The position numbers and the translations under genes were made by a program. Positions 1 to 4,940 of a DNA stretch of 5,332 nucleotides are shown piece after piece; position 1 is the stretch's first letter; every line of letters begins with the position of its first letter. Source of the DNA: Pseudomonadota bacterium (GTDB lineage Bacteria > Pseudomonadota > Gammaproteobacteria > Burkholderiales > Thiobacillaceae); the NCBI GenBank assembly GCA_021791235.1, contig JAJYXA010000472.1:1-5332 (forward strand), written 5' to 3'. Under the pieces are notes generated by a model. That model ran no database searches. It saw nothing but the letters and a program-made list of their open reading frames with translations, and was not told where the DNA came from.

Positions 1-525
1 CGCGAGGCGGCGCGCGACGCCGGCGGCATAGGTGTCGAGCCAGCCCTCGACGAAGCGGTGCACGCCCAAGGCGAGCGCCAGCGCGGTTTCCTCGGCCGCG
101 CGCGCAAACGGCTCCAGCGGCCCGCTGTTGTCTTCCGGCCCCAGCATGACGAAGGGCTCGCCCGCGGTGTGAAACGAATGCAGGTCGAGCAGCGCGTCGT
201 GCCGCGCCAGCAGCGGGCACAGCCAGTTGGCGATGCGGTCCTCGAATTCAAGCGGCGTAGCGGTGGGCACGAGATTGCGGTTGAGGTTGCGGTCGCCCAT
301 GCGCTGGTGACGCGCGTAGGCAAGCGGATTAGTCACCGGGACGAAGGTGACGCTGCCGGCGGCGATGCCCAGCCGACCCGATTCGATCTCGCCGATGACG
401 CGGCGGATCGCCTGGGTGCCGCAGGTTTCGTTGCCGTGCACCGCGCCCAGCACGATCAGGCGTACACCCGGCGCCATACCGGTGAACGAAACGGATTGAA
501 AAACCAGCGATTCGGGTTCGCTCAT
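1..525 (-). CDS. Succinylglutamate desuccinylase/aspartoacylase family zinc hydrolase, partial
   Basis: The first 175 residues are present and the C-terminal part lies beyond the left window edge. Translation of the minus strand from the ATG at 525-523 is open to base 1. The family signature is clear: HGNE (H30, E33) supplies two zinc ligands, DLHS (H116) the third, and GDRNLNR (residues 77-83) carries the Asn-Arg pair (N82, R83) that binds substrate carboxylate in aspartoacylases. Such enzymes hydrolyse N-acyl amino acids, for example N-succinylglutamate or N-acetylaspartate, in the cytoplasm. The catalytic general-base Glu expected later in the protein is outside the window. The ATG overlaps the stop of the upstream exporter gene (ATGA), so it is the third gene of the folB operon and probably translationally coupled. 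No other arginine-succinyltransferase pathway gene is visible, so calling it astE would go too far; the true substrate is unknown. Confidence 0.85.
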   Translation of the reverse strand, partial: MSEPESLVFQSVSFTGMAPGVRLIVLGAVHGNETCGTQAIRRVIGEIESGRLGIAAGSVTFVPVTNPLAYARHQRMGDRNLNRNLVPTATPLEFEDRIANWLCPLLARHDALLDLHSFHTAGEPFVMLGPEDNSGPLEPFARAAEETALALALGVHRFVEGWLDTYAAGVARRLA

Positions 526-1259
526 GCGCTCAAGGCCTTGAACAGCAACGACACGCTCGACACCAGCAACAGCACGCCGACCAGCCGCGTCATCTGCGCC
601 TGGCCCAAGCTTACATGCATGTGCCCGCCCAGATACAACGCGCCCAGCACCAGGGGCAGCGCAACAATATACGCCACCCACACCTGGGCCGTCAGCAGCA
701 GGCCGGCCACCAGAAAACTGACGATGCGCGCCGATCCCTCGAAGAAGAACAGCGCCGAAAAGGTCGCGCGCAGATCGCTTTTGTCGCGAATGCGGTGGCT
801 CAGGTAAATCACATACGGCGGCCCGCCAGTGCCAAACAGCGCGCCCACCGTTCCGCCGGTGAGTGCGGCGGGCACCGCCCAGCCGCGCGAAGCGGGCTTG
901 TCGCCATGGATATCGAGCATGCTGCGCACGGCAAAAATGAAGACAAACCCGGCCAGTGCAATCAGCATGGGCCCGGGCGGAAGCTTGACCAGCAGGCCGG
1001 TTCCCGCAATCACACCGACGATGCCGAACGGGATCAGCACACCGAGCTCGCCCCATTGCACGCGCTTGAAATGAAGGCCGCCGATCACCAGCGAGGCGGT
1101 GAAATCCAGCAGCAGAACCAGCGGCACGACGAATTGCAACGGCAGGAACAACGCCAGCAGGGGCACCGCCACCAGGCCCGAACCAAAGCCGGTAATGCCG
1201 CGGATGAAATAGGCCGCCAGCAGAATGGCCGCTGTCGCGGCAATCTGTTCTGGTGTCAC
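522..1259 (-). CDS. TauE/SafE-family membrane exporter (sulfite/sulfonate-type permease)
   Basis: This 245-aa integral membrane protein is almost wholly hydrophobic, with eight or nine predicted membrane segments (roughly 5-19, 29-40, 43-62, 72-91, 97-116, 128-145, 167-189, 193-212, 225-243). The two family half-repeat signatures are visible: GITGFGSG at 21-28 and GTGGPP at 143-148, both glycine turns typical of TauE/SafE (former DUF81). Family members export sulfite, sulfoacetate or related organic anions across the inner membrane; the substrate here cannot be read from sequence. I chose the GTG at 1259-1257. It overlaps the folB stop (GTGA), and an upstream ATG at 1343 would add 28 His/Arg-rich residues read out of frame through folB. 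The last base of its stop is shared with the start of the downstream hydrolase. It is the middle gene of a tightly packed three-gene operon. Confidence 0.88.
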   Translation of the reverse strand: MTPEQIAATAAILLAAYFIRGITGFGSGLVAVPLLALFLPLQFVVPLVLLLDFTASLVIGGLHFKRVQWGELGVLIPFGIVGVIAGTGLLVKLPPGPMLIALAGFVFIFAVRSMLDIHGDKPASRGWAVPAALTGGTVGALFGTGGPPYVIYLSHRIRDKSDLRATFSALFFFEGSARIVSFLVAGLLLTAQVWVAYIVALPLVLGALYLGGHMHVSLGQAQMTRLVGVLLLVSSVSLLFKALSA

Positions 1260-1618
1260 GGACGCGTGCCGCGCTCGATGGTGATGCCGAGCTCCTTGAT
1301 GCCGGGCACGATGGCGAACTTGGTCACCGACACCTTGACCCACGGCGCGCCGAATTCATCGCGCACGATGGCGGCCACGTGCTCGGCGACCGACTCGACC
1401 AGGGTGATCGGCTGCGGCGCGTTGTGCAGGTAGTCCTTCACCCGCTTGGCCACCGCGCCGTAGTCGATCGTATCGGCCACGTCGTCGGTGCCGCCGGCCT
1501 TGCTGTCGGGCAGGCCGATTTCGAGATCGAGCCGCACCGGCTGCGGCACTTTGCGTTCCCACTCGTATATGCCGATAATCAGTTCGAGACGAAAGTCCCG
1601 CAAAAACAAAATATCCAT
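1256..1618 (-). CDS. folB: Dihydroneopterin aldolase
   Basis: FolB converts 7,8-dihydroneopterin to 6-hydroxymethyl-7,8-dihydropterin and glycolaldehyde in folate synthesis; it is a cytoplasmic, usually octameric enzyme. The 120-aa length matches the family. Recognisable features are GIYEWER (16-22), with the conserved Glu pair near the pterin pocket, DDVADTIDYGAVA (45-57) with Y53, LVESVAE (73-79) with the pterin-binding E75, and K100 in the TKF motif, aligning with the catalytic lysine of E. coli FolB. The tail ends in the usual GITIERG motif. It is the first gene of a leftward operon and diverges from plsY, a pairing common in Proteobacteria. The ATG at 1618 is the only start that gives the canonical N-terminus; a G-run about 6 nt upstream is a poor ribosome-binding site. 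The identification is firm. Confidence 0.95.
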   Translation of the reverse strand: MDILFLRDFRLELIIGIYEWERKVPQPVRLDLEIGLPDSKAGGTDDVADTIDYGAVAKRVKDYLHNAPQPITLVESVAEHVAAIVRDEFGAPWVKVSVTKFAIVPGIKELGITIERGTRP

Positions 1619-1665
1619 CGTGCGGCCCCCAGGGGCTCAACCAAAACCCGCCATTTTACTGACTT
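1619..1665. promoter_or_regulatory. Divergent folB/plsY intergenic region
   Basis: These 47 bp must hold start signals for both divergent operons, so at least one promoter probably extends into the opposite gene. An AT-rich patch at 1652-1659 reads GTAAAAT on the minus strand and could be a -10 element for folB, but I find no good -35 partner. A GC-rich imperfect palindrome (1625-1636, GCCCC then GGGGC around CA) lies in the folB leader close to its start codon and can form at most a 4-bp stem. No convincing Shine-Dalgarno precedes plsY. The exact promoters cannot be placed. Confidence 0.35.
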
Positions 1666-2268
1666 ATGACCTCGCTGTTGTTTATTGCTGTCGCCTATCT
1701 GCTGGGCTCCCTGTCGTTTGCCGTGATCGTCAGCCGCGCCATGCACCTGCCGGACCCGCGCAGCTTCGGCTCGGGCAACCCGGGCGCCACCAACGTGCTG
1801 CGCACCGGACGCAAGACGGCCGCCGCGCTGACCCTGCTCGGCGACGCATTGAAAGGCTGGGTGGCGGTGGTGCTGGCGCGCGCACTGGCACCGCAATTCG
1901 GTCTGGCCGACGATATCGTATTGTTGTGCGCGCTGGCGGTGTTCATCGGCCACCTGTTCCCGGCATTCTTCCGCTTCCAGGGCGGCAAGGGCGTGGCCAC
2001 CGCGCTCGGCGTACTGGTCGGTCTCAACCCGTGGCTCGGACTGGCCTGCCTGGCCACCTGGCTGTTGATGGCGGGGGTGTTCCGCATTTCCTCGCTCGCC
2101 GCGCTGACCGCCGCCGCGCTCGCCCCGGTCTACGCCGGGCTGCTGATGGGCTGGGGCAACACGGCGATGTCCGTGCTGGTGATCGCGCTGCTGCTGGTCT
2201 ATCGTCACAAGAGCAACCTCATCAAGCTGGCGTCCGGCCGGGAAACCCGCATCGGCAGCCGCTCCTGA
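1666..2268 (+). CDS. plsY: Acyl-phosphate glycerol-3-phosphate acyltransferase
   Basis: PlsY transfers an acyl group from acyl-phosphate (made by PlsX) to sn-glycerol-3-phosphate, giving lysophosphatidic acid, the first step of membrane phospholipid synthesis at the inner membrane. The 200-aa protein has the usual length and about five to seven membrane segments. All three catalytic motifs are present: motif 1 spans about 23-50 (SR, then GSGNPGATN at 35-43 and R46...K50), motif 2 is GHLFP...GGKGVAT (95-112), and motif 3 is RHKSNL (180-185) near the C-terminus. The ATG at 1666 gives the canonical hydrophobic N-terminus with GS at 14-15. There is no clear Shine-Dalgarno upstream. The gene is followed after only 15 bp by the unknown membrane protein gene on the same strand, so the two probably form one transcript. 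Confidence 0.96.
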   Translation: MTSLLFIAVAYLLGSLSFAVIVSRAMHLPDPRSFGSGNPGATNVLRTGRKTAAALTLLGDALKGWVAVVLARALAPQFGLADDIVLLCALAVFIGHLFPAFFRFQGGKGVATALGVLVGLNPWLGLACLATWLLMAGVFRISSLAALTAAALAPVYAGLLMGWGNTAMSVLVIALLLVYRHKSNLIKLASGRETRIGSRS

Positions 2269-2283
2269 CCCAGCCCACCTGAC

Positions 2284-3084
2284 ATGGCCCTGTTCGACAA
2301 AACCATCGACCACGCAAAGGAAAGCCTCGCCGAGGTATCGCGCGAGGCGATCGACCACGCCGGCGAACGGCTGGCCGATGTGGTGAAAGTCGGCGTGTCG
2401 CAGGCCGGCACCGAACTGAAGGATGTCATCTGGCAGGCCAGCCAGGAAATCGACGCCAAGCTCGACAAGATTTCCGACGAACTGCACGAACAGCGGCAGT
2501 TCACCAAGGACGACGTGCGCGAACTGGTCGACTACGCCGGCGAAAAGCTGGGCACGCTGATGGACGATCGCATCGTCCGCGCCAAAACGGAATTCTCCAC
2601 CCTGGTGCAGGAAAAGGTCGAGTACTTCAAACGCGAGATCGACAGCTTCTTCATCGAGCGGCAGCGCGACCTGGCACGCGAGCGGCGACGGCTGTTCATC
2701 AACGTCGCGATCGCGATTCTGGCGTCGCTGTCGCTGGGCTTCGTGTCCTGGCTGTATCACCAGTACCTCGGCGGCGGGCTGGACGTGTTCGCCATCTTCC
2801 GCATCGTGTTCGCCTCGCTGGCCGGCGGTTATGCGGCCTATCTTGCGGTCAAGCTGCTGCGCCGCTGGCTGTCGATGTCGGAACACAAGAAGGACACGCT
2901 GTTCCTGGTCAGCCGCTACTGGGGCGTGCTGCGTCCGGAAAGTGTTTTCGGCACGCTGATCCTGGTGTGCCTGATGGCGGTGCTGGTGGGATTTTTATTG
3001 TTTCCGGATCAGGTCGCGCAGCTCACCGGCAGCGAAAAATGGCTCAAGGCCCTGCGCGAGGCCTACCCGATGTTCCGGCAGTGA
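2284..3084 (+). CDS. Unrecognised membrane protein with amphipathic 15-residue repeats
   Basis: I do not recognise this 266-aa protein. Residues 1-136 are highly charged, predicted helical, and contain 15-residue repeats starting at 8, 23, 38 and 53, then, after a 14-residue spacer, at 82, 97 and 112. Repeat positions 1, 4, 8 and 11 are mostly hydrophobic (examples IDHAKESLAEV, IDHAGERLADV, VDYAGEKLGTL). Three predicted membrane helices follow at about 137-157, 168-190 and 221-240, with positively charged flanks (RERRR 132-136; KLLRRW 190-195). The protein ends in a short polar tail. There is no signal peptide, so the repeat arm is probably cytoplasmic, which the positive-inside rule also favours. 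The gene lies 15 bp after plsY and converges on tsaD. A coiled-coil scaffold or a membrane-surface-binding helix is possible, but function is unknown. The codon use matches its neighbours, so recent transfer is unlikely. Confidence 0.85.
   Translation: MALFDKTIDHAKESLAEVSREAIDHAGERLADVVKVGVSQAGTELKDVIWQASQEIDAKLDKISDELHEQRQFTKDDVRELVDYAGEKLGTLMDDRIVRAKTEFSTLVQEKVEYFKREIDSFFIERQRDLARERRRLFINVAIAILASLSLGFVSWLYHQYLGGGLDVFAIFRIVFASLAGGYAAYLAVKLLRRWLSMSEHKKDTLFLVSRYWGVLRPESVFGTLILVCLMAVLVGFLLFPDQVAQLTGSEKWLKALREAYPMFRQ
2305..2661 (+). repeat. 15-residue (45-bp) coding repeats in the unknown membrane protein
   Basis: Seven units of 45 bp encode the repeated helix: four in tandem at 2305-2484, then three at 2527-2661 after a 42-bp spacer that shifts the register by one residue. 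The first two units share an identical 11-bp start (atcgaccacgc at 2305 and 2350). The other units are conserved only at the protein level: a hydrophobic residue at position 1 (I/V in all but the fourth), A, I or F at 4, L, F or I at 8, and V, I, L or F at 11. The fourth and seventh units are the most diverged. Confidence 0.6.
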
Positions 3085-3094
3085 AGCCCCCGGC

Positions 3095-4105
3095 TTACAC
3101 GGCGTCGAGCGTCGCCAGGTCCCAGCGCGGCTTGACCGCGAATGTCAGATCTGGCAGTGACGGCGTCGCAGCCAGCCGCTGCGCGCCGGCGTAGGCGATC
3201 ATCGCGCCGTTGTCGGTGCAGAATTCCAGACGCGGGTAGAACACGCCGATGCCGCGAGCGGCTGCTTCGCGCGTGAGCCGCTCGCGCAAATGGGTGTTGG
3301 CGCCCACTCCGCCCGCGACCACCAGCCGGCTTGCGCCGCTGTGCGCGCAGGCAGCCAGGCTCTTGCTCACCAGCACTTCCACCGCCGCGGCCTGGAACGC
3401 CGCCGCGATGTCCGCCGCCCGTTCCAGCCCCTGCTTGCGTACCAGCGTCAGCACCGCCGTCTTCAGGCCGCTGAAGCTGAAATCGAAATCGCCCGAATTG
3501 AGCATCGGCCGCGGCAGGCTGAAGCGCCCGGCCTCCCCCGTTGCCGCCAGCCTCGACAGCGCCGGCCCGCCCGGGTAGCCCAGCCCCAGCAGCTGGGCCG
3601 TTTTGTCGAAGGCTTCGCCGGCGGCATCGTCCAGCGTTTCGCCCAGGAGCGTGTAGCGGCCGACGCCCGACACCAGCATCAGCTGGGTGTGTCCGCCCGA
3701 CACCAGCAGTGCGACGAACGGGAATTCCGGCGGCGTGTCGGAAATCAGCGGCGACAGCATGTGGCCTTCCAGATGGTGCACGCCGACCGCCGGGATATTC
3801 AGCGCATACGCCAGCGCGCGCGCCATCCCCGCCCCCACCAGCAGGGCGCCGGCAAGCCCCGGCCCCTGCGTGTAGGCAATGCCGTCGAGATCGGAAAGTG
3901 TGCGTCCACTCTCTCTCAAAACCTGGCGGGTCAATGGCAACACCCGCCGGATGTGGTCGCGCGAGGCCAGTTCCGGCACCACCCCGCCATAATCGTTGTG
4001 CATCGCGATCTGCGAATACAGCGCGTGCGCCAGCAGGCCGTTCGCGCTGTCATACAGCGCGACACCGGTTTCATCGCAGGAGGATTCGACGCCAAGCACC
4101 AACAT
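3095..4105 (-). CDS. tsaD: tRNA N6-adenosine threonylcarbamoyltransferase
   Basis: TsaD (formerly Gcp/YgjD) transfers the threonylcarbamoyl group from threonylcarbamoyl-AMP to A37 of ANN-decoding tRNAs, working with TsaB and TsaE in the cytoplasm. The 336-aa product matches the family (E. coli about 337). It opens with the nucleotide-binding [11 protein letters not shown] (4-14) and carries the metal ligands H111 and H115 in HHLEGH (110-115), the LVSGGHT loop, [10 protein letters not shown], the FSFSGLKTA segment, VAGGVGAN, and the late metal-binding Asp in [10 protein letters not shown] (D298). I chose the ATG at 4105. An in-frame ATG at 4171 would add 22 residues rich in Asn and Lys, translated from AT-rich intergenic DNA and absent from the family. 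No Shine-Dalgarno is evident. It is a single-gene unit, divergent from rpsU and convergent with the unknown membrane protein gene. Confidence 0.97.
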   Translation of the reverse strand: MLVLGVESSCDETGVALYDSANGLLAHALYSQIAMHNDYGGVVPELASRDHIRRVLPLTRQVLRESGRTLSDLDGIAYTQGPGLAGALLVGAGMARALAYALNIPAVGVHHLEGHMLSPLISDTPPEFPFVALLVSGGHTQLMLVSGVGRYTLLGETLDDAAGEAFDKTAQLLGLGYPGGPALSRLAATGEAGRFSLPRPMLNSGDFDFSFSGLKTAVLTLVRKQGLERAADIAAAFQAAAVEVLVSKSLAACAHSGASRLVVAGGVGANTHLRERLTREAAARGIGVFYPRLEFCTDNGAMIAYAGAQRLAATPSLPDLTFAVKPRWDLATLDAV

Positions 4106-4121
4106 GGGGAATAAACGGGGG

Positions 4122-4167
4122 ACTGGAAAAAAGCATGCGGGCTTGTTATTATTCTTGTTTTTCCAGT
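4122..4167. repeat. Perfect 10-bp inverted repeat with 26-bp spacer
   Basis: The left arm actggaaaaa (4122-4131) is the exact reverse complement of the right arm tttttccagt (4158-4167). The arms lie 36 bp apart centre to centre and frame the predicted rpsU -10 element. The left arm also contains the predicted -35. It may be a binding site for a dimeric regulator, a fold in the tsaD leader RNA, or coincidence in an AT-rich spacer. Confidence 0.6.
4124..4152 (+). promoter_or_regulatory. Candidate sigma-70 promoter for rpsU operon
   Basis: A -35-like TGGAAA (4124-4129, four of six matches) is separated by exactly 17 bp from TATTAT (4147-4152, five of six matches to TATAAT). The -10 is preceded by TGT at 4144-4146, which forms an extended -10 motif. 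Transcription would start near 4159, giving a leader of about 40 nt before rpsU. It is the best promoter-like match I found upstream of the rpsU-yqeY-dnaG operon. Confidence 0.5.
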
Positions 4168-4171
4168 TCAC

Positions 4172-4190
4172 AGGAAGCTTCTCCGGAAGC
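4172..4190 (+). promoter_or_regulatory. rpsU ribosome-binding region with UCCG tetraloop hairpin
   Basis: The leader has two Shine-Dalgarno-like runs. AGGAAG at 4172-4177 is strong but over 20 nt from the rpsU start. GGAAG at 4185-4189 has a 10-nt gap to the ATG but sits inside a hairpin: stem GCTTC/GAAGC (4177-4181 with 4186-4190) closed by C-G around a TCCG loop, a member of the very stable UNCG tetraloop class. Folding would hide the near site and bring the far AGGAA to about 9 nt effective spacing. Confidence 0.5.
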
Positions 4191-4199
4191 CATTTTCAT

Positions 4200-4412
4200 A
4201 TGCCTCACGTCAAAGTCAAAGAAAACGAGCCGTTCGATGTCGCCCTGCGCCGCTTCAAGCGCTCCATCGAAAAAGTCGGCCTCCTGACCGAGCTGCGCGC
4301 TCGCGAGTTTTACGAGAAGCCCACCGCCGAGCGCAAGCGCAAGCTCGCCGCCGCGGTCAAGCGCCAGAGCAAGCGCCTGCGCAGCCAGCAACTTCCTCCC
4401 AAGATGTATTGA
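4200..4412 (+). CDS. rpsU: 30S ribosomal protein bS21
   Basis: bS21 is a small basic protein of the 30S platform, located close to the anti-Shine-Dalgarno end of 16S rRNA and needed for normal initiation on natural mRNAs. The 70-aa product starts [26 protein letters not shown], as in E. coli S21, continues through [14 protein letters not shown], and ends in a Lys/Arg-rich helix. The tail LPPKMY (65-70) is the form I associate with betaproteobacterial S21 and differs from the E. coli tail. The ATG at 4200 is fixed by this N-terminus; an in-frame ATG far upstream at 3996 would read antisense through tsaD. It is the first gene of the rpsU-yqeY-dnaG operon, with a hairpin upstream that covers its ribosome-binding site and another overlapping its stop codon. 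Confidence 0.97.
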   Translation: MPHVKVKENEPFDVALRRFKRSIEKVGLLTELRAREFYEKPTAERKRKLAAAVKRQSKRLRSQQLPPKMY

Positions 4413-4432
4413 TTCTGCCATTCGGCAGAATC
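4411..4432 (+). promoter_or_regulatory. Hairpin after rpsU (attenuator or RNA processing/stability element)
   Basis: GATTCTGCC (4411-4419) pairs perfectly with GGCAGAATC (4424-4432) around the loop ATTC, a 9-bp stem whose first two bases are the last two bases of the rpsU stop codon. No T-run follows (tccacgccc), so it is not a standard intrinsic terminator. It is well placed to protect the rpsU message 3' end, mark a cleavage site, or slow polymerase before yqeY and dnaG. In E. coli the rpsU-dnaG spacer carries a terminator with a comparable role. Confidence 0.65.
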
Positions 4433-4454
4433 TCCACGCCCACGGCCGCCCGGC

Positions 4455-4901
4455 ATGTCGCTTAAGCTCCGCATCACTGACGACATGAAGGCGGCGATGC
4501 GTGCCAAGGAAACGGCGCGCCTAGGCACGATTCGCCTGCTGCTGGCCGCGATCAAGCAGAAAGAAATCGACGAACGCATCGAGCTGGACGACGCCGCAGT
4601 CGGCAGCATCGTCGAAAAACTCATCAAGCAGCGCAAGGATTCGATCAGCCAGTTCCAGGCTGCCGGCCGCGACGACCTGGTCGCCGCCGAACAGGCCGAA
4701 CTGGCCGTGCTGCAAGCCTACTTGCCCGAACAGCTCTCCGCCGCCGAAGTCGAAGCGGCCGTCGTCGCGGCCATTGCCGAAGCCGGCGCGTCCAGCGCAA
4801 AGGACATGGGCAAGGTCATGGGCCTGCTGAAGCCCCGCCTCGCCGGTCGCGCCGACATGGGCCAGGTGTCCGCGCTGATCAAGACCCGCCTCGCTGGCTA
4901 A
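4455..4901 (+). CDS. yqeY: GatB/YqeY domain protein
   Basis: YqeY proteins are small, all-helical cytoplasmic proteins resembling the C-terminal tRNA-binding domain of the GatB amidotransferase subunit; their exact cellular role is unsettled. The 148-aa length matches the family. Typical features are the N-terminal helix LRITDDMKAAMRAKE (5-19), LGTIRLLLAAIKQKEID (23-39), LIKQRKDSISQF (56-67), LQAYLPEQLS (86-95), and the C-terminal KDMGKVMGLLKPRLAGRADM (115-134), which is highly characteristic. The gene sits between rpsU and dnaG, its usual place in many beta- and gammaproteobacteria. The ATG at 4455 has only GC-rich pyrimidine sequence before it and no Shine-Dalgarno, so translation may depend on ribosomes arriving from rpsU 42 nt upstream. 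Identification is firm, the function only loosely known. Confidence 0.94.
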   Translation: MSLKLRITDDMKAAMRAKETARLGTIRLLLAAIKQKEIDERIELDDAAVGSIVEKLIKQRKDSISQFQAAGRDDLVAAEQAELAVLQAYLPEQLSAAEVEAAVVAAIAEAGASSAKDMGKVMGLLKPRLAGRADMGQVSALIKTRLAG

Positions 4902-4907
4902 ACCCCG

Positions 4908-4928
4908 CCCGGCCCCTGCCGGGTTTAT
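4908..4928 (+). terminator. Terminator-like hairpin before dnaG
   Basis: CCCGGC (4908-4913) and GCCGGG (4918-4923) form a 6-bp all-GC stem around CCCT, followed by TTTAT (4924-4928). The T-run is short, so it should terminate only partly. It begins 6 nt after the yqeY stop and ends about 12 nt before the dnaG start, matching the place where low primase expression would be set. An alternative outer pairing of AAACCC (4900-4905) with GGGTTT (4921-4926) is also possible. Confidence 0.5.
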
Positions 4929-4940
4929 CATGCGGCCATC

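Larger units (their letters stand above)
4106..4199. promoter_or_regulatory. Divergent tsaD/rpsU control region
   Basis: This 94-bp spacer is the most AT-rich part of the window. It contains a perfect 10-bp inverted repeat, a candidate rpsU promoter and a leader hairpin, each listed separately. A short direct repeat, cttgtt, occurs at 4142 and 4154. No equally good promoter for tsaD is apparent, although the AT-rich core 4141-4162 could serve both directions. Confidence 0.6.

Noticed and set aside
1260..1343. Upstream ATG start for the exporter
   Set aside because: The added 28 residues are His/Arg-rich out-of-frame folB sequence; the overlapping GTG at 1259 gives a normal membrane protein start.
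58..1433. Plus-strand open frames of 249 and 272 codons opposite the hydrolase, exporter and folB
   Set aside because: Their composition is low-complexity Arg/Gln/His and they oppose three genes with clear family motifs.
1579..2886. Long minus-strand open frame of 435 codons opposite plsY and the 266-aa gene
   Set aside because: It is Gln/Arg/His-rich with no recognisable domain and runs antisense to a firm plsY and a well-structured membrane protein; long antisense frames are expected in GC-rich DNA.
3084..3096. Small palindrome AAGCC-CCC-GGCTT between the convergent stops, as a bidirectional terminator
   Set aside because: The stem is only 5 bp with a 3-nt loop and there is no T-run on either side.
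4131..4144. AAGC...GCTT mini-hairpin around gcatgc as a terminator
   Set aside because: It has only four base pairs and lies between divergent genes, where no transcript needs to end.
4106..4171. N-terminal extension of TsaD from the upstream in-frame ATG
   Set aside because: The extra 22 residues come from the AT-rich spacer, lack family support, and would overlap the inverted repeat and the promoter region.
3290..4287. Plus-strand open frames of 274 and 248 codons opposite tsaD
   Set aside because: tsaD is unmistakable over this whole stretch; these frames are antisense shadows.
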